Assembly (NCBI RefSeq): GCF_001278845.1
Contig: NZ_CP012590.1
Coordinates: 806,001 to 870,000, forward strand
Origin: Actinomyces sp. oral taxon 414
GTDB lineage: Bacteria > Actinomycetota > Actinomycetes > Actinomycetales > Actinomycetaceae
Reading direction: 5' to 3'
DNA: 64,000 bases
Of the stretch, positions 48,244-57,869 are shown piece by piece. The notes below the pieces were generated by a model. That model saw only the letters and a program-made list of their open reading frames with translations. It searched no databases and was not told where the DNA came from. Position 1 is the stretch's first letter; every line of letters starts with the position of its first letter. Position numbers and translations under genes: made by a program.

Positions 48244-49863
48244 ATGGCCCCCTCTCCGTCCCCGCCGCCCACTCCCGGCGATGACGTGCCCGTCTCCGCG
48301 CTCAGTCGCGGCCGTCTCGTCGACGTCCTGACCGACACCGTCGGGGACCTGGAGCGCCTCGAACTGCCCCTGACCGTCGAGGGCGTCGAGGAGGCCCGCC
48401 GGCTGCGCTCGAGTCTCATCGGGCAGGTCCGCGACCACGTGCTGCCCCGGCTGGCCGACGCCGACGTCCCGGCCATCGTCGTCGTCGGCGGCTCGACCGG
48501 CGCGGGCAAGTCCACCCTGGTCAACTCCGTGCTCGGGCGGGAGGTCTCCGACGCCGGGGTCCTGCGCCCCACGACCCGCACGCCCGTCCTCGTGGTCAAC
48601 CCCGAGGACGCCGAGGTCCTGGCCGATCATCCGGTGTCCGAGGTGAGCCTGAGCGTCGTGTCCGACGTCGTCCCCGCCGGGCTGGCCCTGGTCGACGCCT
48701 CGGACCTGGACTCCGTCCACGAGGCCAACCGCACCCTGGCCGTGCGCCTGCTGGAGGCCACCGACCTGTGGCTGTTCGTGACCACCGCCGCCCGCTACGG
48801 CGACCAGACGCCCTGGTCGACCCTGGAGGAGGCCGCCCGGCGCAGCACCCCGATCGCCGTCGTCCTCAACCGCGTCCCCGCCAGGATCCTGTCGGTGGTC
48901 CGCCGCGACCTGGTGACCCGCCTGGAGGGGCTGGGCCTGGCCGAGTCGCCCTTCTTCGTCGTCCCCGACGCCGGGCCCCACGAGGGCCTGCTGCCGGCGT
49001 CCTCCGTCATCGAGCTGCGCGACTGGCTCTCCCTGCTGGCCGGCCGCCACCGCGCCGCGGGCCTCATGCGCCGCACCGACCGGAGCATATGGCCGGGGCT
49101 GCGCTCGGACCTGAACCGCCTGGCCGACGCCGTCGACGCCCAGGACGACGCGGGCCGCCGCCTGGAGAGAGCCGGTCAGGCCCTCCTGACCGAGCCCCTG
49201 ACCGCCCTGCGCGACGACGTCGCCCGCGGCGTGGCCGGCGACGGCGCGCCCGCGACGCGCTGGGTCTCCCACGCCTCGGCCGGGGGTGCGCTGGCTTCCC
49301 TCGCCCAGGGCGGCCGCCTGCGTCGGGGCCTGTTCGGCCGCGCCGTCGCCGCCCGGGGCCGGGCGCTGGGGGAGGTGGTCGTCGAACTGCGCGAGGCGCT
49401 GGTCCTCCGCCTGTCCGCCGCCCTGTCCTCGGTCGTGGCGCAGGCGAAAACGGTGTGGGAGGAGGCGGGCGTGGCCGACCGGGCCGACGGGGTCCTCGGC
49501 GCCGGCGCCGGCGCCGAGGCGGTCGTCGACAAGTGGATCGACCAGGTGCGCGCCGACCCCCCGTCCGCCCCCGGCGGCGGGTCGAGGGGCATCAAGGGGC
49601 TGGAGCCCCGGGGCGCGGCCGACCTGGTCATAGCCGCCTCGTGCGGGGTCGAGGGGGCCGCCGACTCCGCGCGCCGCCTCGGCCTGACGGAGCGGGTGAC
49701 CGCCGCCCGCTCCGCGCTTATCGCCGCTCTGACCGGCGCCCTGCACGCCGCCGTGCCCGCCGGGGCCGCCCTGCGCCTGGTCCCCGATCCAGCCCTCGCC
49801 GCCGCGCTCAGACTGCGCGCCGGCGAACTCGTCCCCCTCGTCCACCCCGGAGCCGAAGCATGA
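48244..49863 (+). CDS. dynamin-like GTPase, first of a pair
   Basis: This is a large GTPase of 539 residues. The P-loop is GGSTGAGKST (about residue 82), G2 lies in RPTTRTPV, G3 reads LVDASDLDS, and the expected NKxD motif is degenerate (VVLNRVP). The rest is alpha-helical without clear membrane segments. TAAGGT lies 7 bases before the ATG and no Shine-Dalgarno is seen. Its stop overlaps the second GTPase (ATGA). The pairing resembles Streptomyces DynA/DynB and other bacterial dynamin pairs that remodel membranes. Confidence 0.82.
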   Translation: MAPSPSPPPTPGDDVPVSALSRGRLVDVLTDTVGDLERLELPLTVEGVEEARRLRSSLIGQVRDHVLPRLADADVPAIVVVGGSTGAGKSTLVNSVLGREVSDAGVLRPTTRTPVLVVNPEDAEVLADHPVSEVSLSVVSDVVPAGLALVDASDLDSVHEANRTLAVRLLEATDLWLFVTTAARYGDQTPWSTLEEAARRSTPIAVVLNRVPARILSVVRRDLVTRLEGLGLAESPFFVVPDAGPHEGLLPASSVIELRDWLSLLAGRHRAAGLMRRTDRSIWPGLRSDLNRLADAVDAQDDAGRRLERAGQALLTEPLTALRDDVARGVAGDGAPATRWVSHASAGGALASLAQGGRLRRGLFGRAVAARGRALGEVVVELREALVLRLSAALSSVVAQAKTVWEEAGVADRADGVLGAGAGAEAVVDKWIDQVRADPPSAPGGGSRGIKGLEPRGAADLVIAASCGVEGAADSARRLGLTERVTAARSALIAALTGALHAAVPAGAALRLVPDPALAAALRLRAGELVPLVHPGAEA

Positions 49864-51410
49864 CCGAGTCCGCACTTCGCCGTCGCAGCCGACGCGCCTC
49901 CAGCCCGACCGTCTCGACCGCCGGCCGGGGCGCCCCCGTGCCGGGGTCCGCCCCCGTGCCGGGGCCCGTCCCGGCGCCGGCGGTCGGCCCCGCCGTCGTC
50001 CTCGACGAGCGCCTCAACGCCCTGCGCGCCGCCCTCGACTCCTGCCCCACGGAGGTGCCGGCGGCCCTGGGACTGCCCGCCCGCAAAAGCCTGGACGCGG
50101 TGGCCGAGCGCCTCGCCCTGGGCGTGGACCACACGGTCGTCGCCCTCTTCGGCGGCACCGGCAGCGGCAAGTCCTCGCTGTTCAACGCCCTGACCAAGCT
50201 GCAGTTCGCCGACGTCGGCGCCCGCCGCCCCACCACCTCGCGGGCCGCCGCCTGCTCCTGGGGCGACGACGCCAACGCCCTGCTGACCTTCCTGGGCGTG
50301 GACCCCTCGCGCCGCATCCGCCGCGAGTCCCTCCTCGACGCCGACGACCAGGACGAGCTGGCCGGTCTGGTCCTGCTCGACGTGCCCGACTACGACTCGG
50401 TCACCACCGCCCACGCCCTCCAGGTGGACCGCCTCGTGCCGCTGACCGATGTCCTCGTGTGGGTCCTGGACCCGCAGAAGTACGCCGACTCGGCGCTTCA
50501 CGACGGCTACCTGCGCGGGCTGGGCGCGCGCCAGGAGGACATGCTCGTCCTGGTCAACCAGATCGACACCCTGCCCGTGGGGGGCCGGGACCGTCTGCTG
50601 GAGGACGTGGACAACCTCCTCGTGGCCGACGGCCTGGCCGGAGTCACCGTCCTGCCGGTCTCGGCGGTGCGGGGGGACAACCTCGACGCCGTGCGGCGCA
50701 TACTCGTCGACCGGGTCTCGCGGGAGTCCAACGCGGCCCGCACCGCCTCGGCCGAGCTCGACGCGATCGCCCTGAGACTGCGGCCCACGGCGGCGGTGGG
50801 TCGGATCGAGGTGGAGGAGGAGCCGCTGGGCGAGGTCGTCGAGGCCCTCATCCAGGCCTCGGGCGCGCGGGCCGTGGCCGACTCGGTGCGCACGGGCCTG
50901 GCCCGGGCCCTGCCGGGGGCGCTGGCCCGGCCCGAACCGCCGGCGGGGGCGGCCGTGGCGGCCGCCCGGACGCGGTGGCTCACGCGCGTCACCCAGGGCC
51001 TGCCGCGCGCCTGGGCGCGCAGCATCGAGTCCGCCGTGGCCAGCGCCGACGCGCTGGCGGCGCAGACGGCGGAGGCCGTCGGCTCCGTCGCGCTCCCAGC
51101 CCCGCGCTCGACGGCCATCGACCTGGCCTGGTGGGGCGGTCTGCTCGCCGTCGTCCTCGGCCTCGGCCTGGGCGGCGCCGCCCTGGTCACCGACGGGAAC
51201 CTCGTGGCGCCCCCGCTCCTGGCCCTGATCGGCATCGCCCTGGCCGGGTGGGCGGCGTCGGCCCGCCGACGGCGCGCCGCCGCCGAGGCCGAGACCTACG
51301 CCGGGGCGGTGCGCGCCCGCGTGGAGTCCATTATCGAGCGCGGACTGGCCGCGCCCGCCCGCCAGGTCCTGGAGCGCCACCGCGCCCTTCAGCGCGCGGT
51401 CGGCCTGTGA
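49860..51410 (+). CDS. dynamin-like GTPase with membrane anchor, second of the pair
   Basis: This is a 516-residue GTPase: P-loop GGTGSGKSS, G2 RPTTSRAA, G3 LLDVPDYDS, G4 VNQID. Two hydrophobic helices near residues 418-442 and 449-468 should insert in the membrane. They are followed by a basic helical end. A Pro-rich N-terminus precedes the G domain. It is co-translated with the first GTPase, and the two probably form a hetero-oligomer (inference). Confidence 0.84.
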   Translation: MTESALRRRSRRASSPTVSTAGRGAPVPGSAPVPGPVPAPAVGPAVVLDERLNALRAALDSCPTEVPAALGLPARKSLDAVAERLALGVDHTVVALFGGTGSGKSSLFNALTKLQFADVGARRPTTSRAAACSWGDDANALLTFLGVDPSRRIRRESLLDADDQDELAGLVLLDVPDYDSVTTAHALQVDRLVPLTDVLVWVLDPQKYADSALHDGYLRGLGARQEDMLVLVNQIDTLPVGGRDRLLEDVDNLLVADGLAGVTVLPVSAVRGDNLDAVRRILVDRVSRESNAARTASAELDAIALRLRPTAAVGRIEVEEEPLGEVVEALIQASGARAVADSVRTGLARALPGALARPEPPAGAAVAAARTRWLTRVTQGLPRAWARSIESAVASADALAAQTAEAVGSVALPAPRSTAIDLAWWGGLLAVVLGLGLGGAALVTDGNLVAPPLLALIGIALAGWAASARRRRAAAEAETYAGAVRARVESIIERGLAAPARQVLERHRALQRAVGL

Positions 51411-51627
51411 ACCGGGGCCGGCCTGTGAACCAGGGCCGGCGGGCGCCCGGCGGCGGCGGCGCCGGGCCCGACGGCGATATCGCGCCGCGTCCCGGGCACC
51501 ACAGGCACGGGCCACGGCGGGGTCGTCCACAGGCCTGACGGGCCCCGCTCGCGCGCGGCGGCGCGGCGGGGCACGGTGGGTGGCGCCGGCGCCGCGCCGG
51601 CGCCACCCGATGCGAAGGAGCACCATC

Positions 51628-52311
51628 ATGACCCGTCAGCTCGAGCTCGTCGTCCAGGGCGTCCTGGGCACGACCCCCGTCGTCTCGCGCGCCCCCTCCG
51701 GCCGCGCCTACTGCCGCTTCCGCCTCGCCACCACCCCGACCTTCCGCACCTCCGAGGGCTGGCGGGACGAGGAGACCATCTGGTTCACCGCCAAGGCCTG
51801 GGGCCCTCTGGCGGAGAACCTGGCCCGCAGTCTGCGCAAGGGGGACCCGGTCCTCCTCGTGGGCCGCTTCACTCAGGAGCGCTGGAGCTCCCGGCTGCGC
51901 GGCGAGACCATCACCAACGTCCTGACCGTCGCCGCCGGCGGTCACGACCTGAACCGCGGGGAGACCCGCTTCATGAAGATCGAGCGCGCCGACGCCGCCC
52001 GGACGGCGCCCTCCGCCCCCACGCCCTCCGGCCCGGCGGAGGGGGTGTCGCCCCCGGACGCCGGGACGCGGACCGCGCCGCCCCCGGACGCCGACACGGA
52101 TGCGCCCGAGGACGCCGGGACGCGGACCGCGCCGCCCCCGATCGCCGGGACCACGCCGCCCCCGCCCCCTGGGGCACAGACCGCGCCGCCCCCGGACGCC
52201 GACACGGACATGCCCGAGGGCACCGGGCCCGACGACGAGACCTGGTTCCCGTCGCCCCGGGACCGGTTCGCCCCGGAACCGGACTACGTCTTGGCCGGCG
52301 CCGGCGTCTGA
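51628..52311 (+). CDS. single-stranded DNA-binding protein (SSB paralogue)
   Basis: This has an OB-fold domain in residues 1-115 (LELVVQGVLGTTPVVSRAPS, WFTAKAWGPLAENLARSLRKGDPVLLVGR). It is followed by a tail of about 110 residues with imperfect repeats of APPPDADTD and DAGTRTAPPP. The acidic DDIPF-type tip of housekeeping SSBs is absent; the protein ends YVLAGAGV. It therefore looks like the second, SsbB-type paralogue rather than the replication SSB. GAAGGAG precedes the start; the upstream in-frame ATG is less well placed. Confidence 0.87.
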   Translation: MTRQLELVVQGVLGTTPVVSRAPSGRAYCRFRLATTPTFRTSEGWRDEETIWFTAKAWGPLAENLARSLRKGDPVLLVGRFTQERWSSRLRGETITNVLTVAAGGHDLNRGETRFMKIERADAARTAPSAPTPSGPAEGVSPPDAGTRTAPPPDADTDAPEDAGTRTAPPPIAGTTPPPPPGAQTAPPPDADTDMPEGTGPDDETWFPSPRDRFAPEPDYVLAGAGV

Positions 52312-52354
52312 GCCGCGCCGCGGGGCCGCGGACTTCGGCCGGCGCCCGGCTCAC

Positions 52355-52831
52355 TCAACCGGCGTCCGCCGCCCGGTGGTCCAGGTCGGCCGGGTGGGCC
52401 ACGCGCAGCACCTCGATGAGGACGCGCACGGCCGCCGCGGCGGCCGCCCCGCCGTCGGGCAGCAGCCGGACCAGCGCCCCGGCGCGCCGCCGCCAGCCCA
52501 GCGCCCGCAGCGAGCCGACCTGGGCCGGACCCAGCAGCGCCGCGCCCCGCGCGTCGAGGACGGGCAGGGCGATCTCGACGCCGTCGGCCCGTCCGGTGAG
52601 CGCCATCCCGGGCGGGTGCGGGGAGGCGAGTCCGGCGCGGCGCCGACGCAGCCGGGCCAGCGGGCCCGCGGTCGGGACGGGCCCGGCACCCACGACCGGC
52701 GCCGGGGCCGTGAGCAGCAGGGTCGTCCCCGGGCGGGCCCCGTCCGGGCGGGCGGGGCCGTCGAGGAAGGCCGCCAGGGTCGGTTCGAAGCGGGCCCAGG
52801 AGCCCAGGTCCACGTGCTCCTCCAGGTTCAT
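52355..52831 (-). CDS. conserved hypothetical protein
   Basis: This is a 158-residue protein without a recognised domain. It starts NLEEHVDLGSWARFEPTLAA and has a hydrophobic Ala-rich C-terminal helix followed by VLIEVLRVAHPADL. TAGCGT sits 6 bases before ATG 52831 and there is no Shine-Dalgarno, which favours that start over the ATG two codons upstream. It lies alone between the SSB paralogue and ftsE. Confidence 0.6.
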   Translation of the reverse strand: MNLEEHVDLGSWARFEPTLAAFLDGPARPDGARPGTTLLLTAPAPVVGAGPVPTAGPLARLRRRRAGLASPHPPGMALTGRADGVEIALPVLDARGAALLGPAQVGSLRALGWRRRAGALVRLLPDGGAAAAAAVRVLIEVLRVAHPADLDHRAADAG

Positions 52832-52964
52832 GGCCACACGCTAGCGGGCAGCGCCACAGCCCGCCCGGGCGTGTCATGCCGCGGTACCGGCCCCCGGCGT
52901 GGCTACGGTAGCCGCGAACCGGGGGCGGCGGCGCACCCGTATCGGCCAGGGGAGGGATCAGGCC

Positions 52965-53654
52965 ATGATTCGATTCGATCATGTGTCCAAGGTGTACAAG
53001 CGGGGCGCACGGCCCGCGCTCGACGACGTCGACATTGAGATCGAGCGCGAGGAGTTCGTCTTCCTCGTGGGGGCCTCGGGCTCGGGCAAGTCGACCTTCT
53101 TGCGCCTAACCCTGCGCGAGGAGCGCCCCACCTCCGGACGGGTCCACGTCCTGGGCCGCGACCTGTCCCAGGTCTCGACGTGGAAGGTGCCCCAGCTGCG
53201 CCGCGAGATGGGCTTCGTCTTCCAGGACTTCCGCCTGCTGGAGAACAAGACGGTCCTGGAGAACGTGGCCCTGGCCTCCCAGGTCATAGGCAAGCCCCGC
53301 CACTACATCCTGTCCGCCGTGCCGGACGCCCTCGACCTCGTCGGCCTGTCCGGCAAGGAGAAGCGCCAGCCTCACGAGCTGTCGGGAGGCGAGCAGCAGC
53401 GCGTGGCCATCGCCCGCGCCATGGTCAACCGCCCCAAGCTCCTGCTGGCCGACGAGCCCACCGGCAACCTCGACCCGTCCACCTCGGTGGGCATTATGCG
53501 TCTGCTGGACCGCATTAACCGTCAGGGCACCACCGTCGTCATGGCCACCCACGACGACGAGATCGTCGACCAGATGCGCAAGCGCGTCATCGAGCTCAAG
53601 TCCGGTGCGGTCGTGCGCGACCAGGCCCGCGGCGTCTACGGCTCGGACCGCTGA
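52965..53654 (+). CDS. ftsE: cell-division ATP-binding protein FtsE
   Basis: This is the ABC ATPase of the FtsEX complex, 229 residues: Walker [11 protein letters not shown]-loop FVFQDFRLL, signature LSGGEQQR, Walker [13 protein letters not shown]. It powers a conformational signal through FtsX to a peptidoglycan hydrolase rather than transport. GGGGAGGG lies before ATG 52965; upstream in-frame codons are not needed. ftsX follows after 11 bases. Confidence 0.96.
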   Translation: MIRFDHVSKVYKRGARPALDDVDIEIEREEFVFLVGASGSGKSTFLRLTLREERPTSGRVHVLGRDLSQVSTWKVPQLRREMGFVFQDFRLLENKTVLENVALASQVIGKPRHYILSAVPDALDLVGLSGKEKRQPHELSGGEQQRVAIARAMVNRPKLLLADEPTGNLDPSTSVGIMRLLDRINRQGTTVVMATHDDEIVDQMRKRVIELKSGAVVRDQARGVYGSDR

Positions 53655-53665
53655 AGGAGGGTCCC

Positions 53666-54586
53666 GTGCGATTCCGCTTCATCACCTCCGAGACCTTCAA
53701 GGGTCTGACTCGCAACCTGGCGATGACGATATCGGTCATCCTCGTCTCCTTCGTCTCGCTGCTCTTCGTCGGCGCCTCCTCTCTGCTGCAGTCGCAGATC
53801 GCCGCCATGAAGGGCGAGTGGTACGACAAGATCGAGGTCAGCGTCTACATGTGCCCGTCGGACTCCTCCTCGGCTGTCTGCATTGAGAACGGGGAGGCCA
53901 CCCAGGAGCAAATCAGCGCCGTCGCGGCCCTCATCGACTCCGGCTCCCTGGCCCCCTTCGTCAAGAGCTACACGATCGAGTCCAAGGCGGAGGCCTTCGC
54001 CAGGTTCCAGAGGGCCTTCGGGGACCAGGCCCTGGGCCGCATCGCCACCGAGAACATGATGCCGGTCTCCTTCCGCATCAAACTCGTGGACCCCACGCAG
54101 TACGAGGCGGTCGCCGAGCAGTTCACCGGGCGCGCCGGCGTCGATCGTGTCGTCGACCAGCGCGCCACTTTGGAGCCGCTCTTCCTGGTGATGAACCGGG
54201 CCTCGTGGGTCACCGGGGGCCTGGCGGCCATTATGGCCCTGGCCGCCGTCCTGCTCATCACCACCACCATCCGGCTGTCAGCGATGAACCGTTCCAAGGA
54301 GACCGGCATTATGCGGCTGGTCGGGGCCTCCAACCTCTTCATACAGCTGCCCTTCATACTCGAGGGGGTGATCGCCGCACTCCTGGGGGCGATCATGGCC
54401 GCGGTCACGCTGTGGGCGGGGGTCCACTACCTCGTCCAGGGATGGCTGGCGACGTCGATCAGCTTCACCGGGGCCTTCATTAGAACCACGGACGTGCTGC
54501 GCCTGACGCCCTGGCTCCTGCTCGTCGCGATCGTCCTGGCGGCGGTGTCCTCGGCCTTCTCGCTATCGAAGTACACGAAGGTGTGA
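53666..54586 (+). CDS. ftsX: cell-division protein FtsX
   Basis: This is the four-helix membrane partner of FtsE, 306 residues. The first helix (residues about 20-42) is followed by the extracellular domain that contacts the hydrolase, including a CysPro/Cys pair (MCPSDSSSAVCIENG). Three C-terminal helices follow; RETGIMRLVGAS-like text (KETGIMRLVGASNLF) is diagnostic. GTG start with GAAGGAGGG before it. Confidence 0.95.
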   Translation: MRFRFITSETFKGLTRNLAMTISVILVSFVSLLFVGASSLLQSQIAAMKGEWYDKIEVSVYMCPSDSSSAVCIENGEATQEQISAVAALIDSGSLAPFVKSYTIESKAEAFARFQRAFGDQALGRIATENMMPVSFRIKLVDPTQYEAVAEQFTGRAGVDRVVDQRATLEPLFLVMNRASWVTGGLAAIMALAAVLLITTTIRLSAMNRSKETGIMRLVGASNLFIQLPFILEGVIAALLGAIMAAVTLWAGVHYLVQGWLATSISFTGAFIRTTDVLRLTPWLLLVAIVLAAVSSAFSLSKYTKV

Positions 54587-54591
54587 TCCTC

Positions 54592-55977
54592 ATGGCCACC
54601 TCGTCCTCCGCCGCCCGGATCCCGCCCCGCCCGGGCGGGGCCCGGCCGTCCGCCGCGCCCGTCGGGTCGTCCCGGCGACGCCGGCGGTGGCGCGCCGTCG
54701 CCGTCGTGCTGGTGGCCGCGGCACTGGGCACGGCGCCCCTGGCGACGTCCATCTGGCCCGCGGCGGCCGATGAGCGCTCCGACGCCGTCGACGCGCAGCA
54801 GCAGGCCCAGCAGCAGCAGGCCGAACTCACGGCCTCCCTGGAGGGTGTCTCGGCCGAGCTCGGGCAGGCCTACCTCGATCTGCAAAGCGCGCGGACCGCG
54901 CTGAGCACCGCCGAGGCGGAGCTGACGGCCGCCGAGGACACCCTGGCGCAGAAGCAGCGCGAACAGCAGACGGCGGCCGACCGCCTGTCGGTCGCCCAGA
55001 CCGACCTGGACACCCTCACCGACGAGGCCGACCAGTCCGCCCGGAACGCCCAGGAGCACAACGATTCCGTCGCCTCCATGGTCGTCTCCGCCTACCAGGG
55101 CGACACCACGTTCACCTCCTGGACCTACGTGCTGGCCTCCGACTCCGTGGAGGACCTGAGCAATCGGGCCTCGACCATGGAGATAGCCTCCGGCATGCAG
55201 GAGTCGGCCCTGGCCGCCGCCGAGGCGGAGCGGGCGCGCGACGCCAACCGCAAGGCCCGCCAGGACGCGGTGACGCAGCGGGTCGCCGCCCTCAAGGAGG
55301 AGGCCGACACCGCCGAGAGGCAGGCCCAGGAGGCCGCGGACGCGGCGCAGACCAAGCGGGACGAGGTCGCCGAGCTCGAGACGCGGGCCGCCACGGCCGC
55401 CTCCGACCTGGAGGCCCGCAAGGGCGACCTGGAGGATCAGCTGCGCCAGAGCGCTGCGGACGCCGACGCCGCCGCGGCGCGCATCGCCGAGATCGACGCC
55501 GCCAACCGCGCCGCCTACGAGGCCGGCCAGACCGGCGTGTCCTCGGCGACCGTCGCCGCCGACTCCCTCGGCTCGGGCTACATCGGCCACCCCATCACCG
55601 GCGAGCTCGCTGTCACCTCCCCCTTCGGGTGGCGCATCCACCCCGTCACCGGCGCGGGCACCGGCCACCAGGGCGTCGACTTCGCGGCCGCGCAGGGCAC
55701 GCCCCAGTACGCCTCGGCCGCCGGGACCGTCACCTACTGGGACTCCGCCTCCTGCGGCATCGGCCTGGACCTCAACGTCGGCTACGTCGACGGCCACTCC
55801 TACGTCGTGACCCTGTGCCACCTGTCGGGGCGCAATGTGGCCAACGGCCAGTACGTCAACCGCGGCGACGTCATCGGCTTCACCGGCTCGACCGGTTACG
55901 CCACCGGCCCCCACGTCCACTTCCAGGTGGCCCAGGACGGCGTCTACATCGACCCCATGACCCTGCCCGGGTTCTGA
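54592..55977 (+). CDS. FtsEX-associated M23 peptidoglycan hydrolase with coiled coil (EnvC-like)
   Basis: This is an exported protein of 461 residues. A basic N-terminus and signal-type helix (about 40-60) lead to a long coiled coil rich in Ala, Glu and Gln (residues 65-315). The C-terminal LytM/M23 domain has zinc ligands in GHQGVDF and HVHF, so it should be enzymatically active. It starts within 5 bases of the ftsX stop (a GTG at 54583 would overlap it). By analogy to EnvC and PcsB, FtsEX is expected to control it at the septum. Confidence 0.91.
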   Translation: MATSSSAARIPPRPGGARPSAAPVGSSRRRRRWRAVAVVLVAAALGTAPLATSIWPAAADERSDAVDAQQQAQQQQAELTASLEGVSAELGQAYLDLQSARTALSTAEAELTAAEDTLAQKQREQQTAADRLSVAQTDLDTLTDEADQSARNAQEHNDSVASMVVSAYQGDTTFTSWTYVLASDSVEDLSNRASTMEIASGMQESALAAAEAERARDANRKARQDAVTQRVAALKEEADTAERQAQEAADAAQTKRDEVAELETRAATAASDLEARKGDLEDQLRQSAADADAAAARIAEIDAANRAAYEAGQTGVSSATVAADSLGSGYIGHPITGELAVTSPFGWRIHPVTGAGTGHQGVDFAAAQGTPQYASAAGTVTYWDSASCGIGLDLNVGYVDGHSYVVTLCHLSGRNVANGQYVNRGDVIGFTGSTGYATGPHVHFQVAQDGVYIDPMTLPGF

Positions 55978-56104
55978 AGTCGGGGCTGGGGCCGGGGGCT
56001 CGGCGTCGGATCCGGGTTCGGCGCCGGGGCGCGCCACCGCGTAGGCTGGGGCCCCGCGCCGCGCACCGCGCCAGGACCGGGACAGACCAGGAGAGGAGAC
56101 GCCC

Positions 56105-56635
56105 ATGGCCGCCAGGCCCAGGGGAGCGAGGAGGCCCACCGCGGGGGAGCGGGCCAAGGCCGCCTCCGACGCCCGCAGGACCGTCGCCCGCAACCGGCGG
56201 GCCGCCCACGACTATTTCATCGAGGACCGCTATGAGGCGGGCCTGTCGCTGACGGGGACCGAGGTCAAGGCCCTGCGCATGGGACGGGCCTCGCTGACCG
56301 AGGCGTGGATCGAGATCGACCGCCGCGGCGAGGCCTGGCTCCAGGGCGCGCACATCCCTGAGTACCTCCAGGGCACCTGGAACAACCACGCCCCGCGCCG
56401 CAAGCGCAAGCTGCTGCTCCACCGCGCCGAGCTGGAGCGCCTGGCGGCCAAGGTGCAGGCCAAGGGGTACACGATCGTCCCGCTCGAGCTGTACTTCGTC
56501 GGTGGGCGGGCCAAGCTGGAGATCGCTCTGGCCCGGGGCAAGCAGGACTGGGACAAGCGCCAGGCACTGCGAGAGGCCCAGGACAGGCGCGAGGCGGCCC
56601 GGGCCGTGGCCGCCGCCAACCGCCGTCGGGGCTGA
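56105..56635 (+). CDS. smpB: SsrA-binding protein
   Basis: This protein carries tmRNA to stalled ribosomes; 176 residues. Typical segments: [40 protein letters not shown] and [25 protein letters not shown], with a basic C-terminal tail that reads the empty mRNA channel. GAGAGGAG precedes the ATG. Its partner RNA is 1.2 kb downstream. Confidence 0.96.
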   Translation: MAARPRGARRPTAGERAKAASDARRTVARNRRAAHDYFIEDRYEAGLSLTGTEVKALRMGRASLTEAWIEIDRRGEAWLQGAHIPEYLQGTWNNHAPRRKRKLLLHRAELERLAAKVQAKGYTIVPLELYFVGGRAKLEIALARGKQDWDKRQALREAQDRREAARAVAAANRRRG

Positions 56636-56686
56636 GCCGGACCGCCGACCGCCGTCGGGGCTGCGGCCGCCGCCCCCGGCCGGCGG

Positions 56687-57661
56687 TCACCAGCGGTCGT
56701 GGACGTAGGGGCGGATGATCCGGTCGTAGAGCTCGGCCAGTGCGGCGTGCATCTCGGCGCCCAGAGGCGCAAGCCCAGCCGCCTCGATATTGAAGCGCAT
56801 CTGGTGCGCGCTGCGCGCATCGGGCAGGATGCACGTGATCCCCTCCTGCTCGATCAGCCACCGCAGCGCCACCTGGACCGGCTGCACGTGCTCGGGCCCG
56901 AGTTCGCGGCACAGGCGGGCGAGCTCGCGCGCGGCCCGGGCGCCCGCATCCCCGGGCACGACGGTGAAGATCCGCCCGAGGTCGGGCGCCTCCTCAGGGC
57001 GCGGCAGGGACTGGGCATTGCGACGGCGGTTGTGGGTCAGCAGGCCCTCGGGGAGGGGAGTCCGGGCGATCACGGCGGTGCCCGCGGCGCGCGCGGCCGG
57101 CAGGACGGCCTCGAGCGGCCGCTGCCTGAAGACGTTGACGATCAGCTCCACGCTCGCGCAGCCCGGGTGGCCGATGGCCTCGAGCGCCTGCTCGCAGGTC
57201 TGCACGCTCACGCCGTAGGCGCGGATGCGGCCGGCCTCGACCATCTCGTCGAGCCACTGCCAGGTGCGGGGCGCCTCGATGACCGGGCTGGGCGGGCAGT
57301 GCAGCTGGACGAGGTCGATGGTCTCGACCCCGAGGTTGGCGCGGGAGCGGTCGTTCCACGCCAGGAAGCCCTCTCGGGTGTAGCTCTCGGGGGTCTGCGC
57401 CGCCCGCCGCCCCATCTTGGTGGCAACGGTGAGGCCGGCGTCGGGATGGGCTGCGAGGAACCAGCCGACGAAGCGCTCCGAGCGCCCGTCGCCGTAGACG
57501 TCGGCGGTGTCGATGAGGGTGACGCCGGCGTCGACGGCGGCCTCCAGCGCGGCGGCGGCCGTCTCGGGGGCGACCTCGCCCTGGTCGAGTCCCAGCTGCC
57601 AGGTGCCGGTGCCGATCACCGCGATCCGTCGATCCAGCGCGGTCAGTGCCCGGGTCTCCAT
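56687..57661 (-). CDS. aldo/keto reductase
   Basis: This is a (beta/alpha)8 NADPH oxidoreductase of 324 residues. The catalytic tetrad Asp-Tyr-Lys-His is visible in LIDTADVYG, VATKMG and VQLHCPP. The form is like AKR11 or general stress reductases. GGAGGA precedes the ATG. It stands alone between smpB and ssrA; substrate unknown. Confidence 0.92.
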   Translation of the reverse strand: METRALTALDRRIAVIGTGTWQLGLDQGEVAPETAAAALEAAVDAGVTLIDTADVYGDGRSERFVGWFLAAHPDAGLTVATKMGRRAAQTPESYTREGFLAWNDRSRANLGVETIDLVQLHCPPSPVIEAPRTWQWLDEMVEAGRIRAYGVSVQTCEQALEAIGHPGCASVELIVNVFRQRPLEAVLPAARAAGTAVIARTPLPEGLLTHNRRRNAQSLPRPEEAPDLGRIFTVVPGDAGARAARELARLCRELGPEHVQPVQVALRWLIEQEGITCILPDARSAHQMRFNIEAAGLAPLGAEMHAALAELYDRIIRPYVHDRW

Positions 57662-57869
57662 GAGTCCTCCTCGTGTCGCGGTCCCGTCGGTGCGATCCGC
57701 CCCGCGCCCATCTTCGCAGGCCGACGGCGTTCAGGTCGGTTCTGCGCATCACGCCCGGCGGCCGCCGGGGCGGGGGTGACGGCGGGGCGGGGCTCTGGTA
57801 CACTCCCTCTCGCCCCTTGACGGGGCGCGTTTCCGGCCCCGCCACTGCGGCGGGGCGGACAACTCCATA

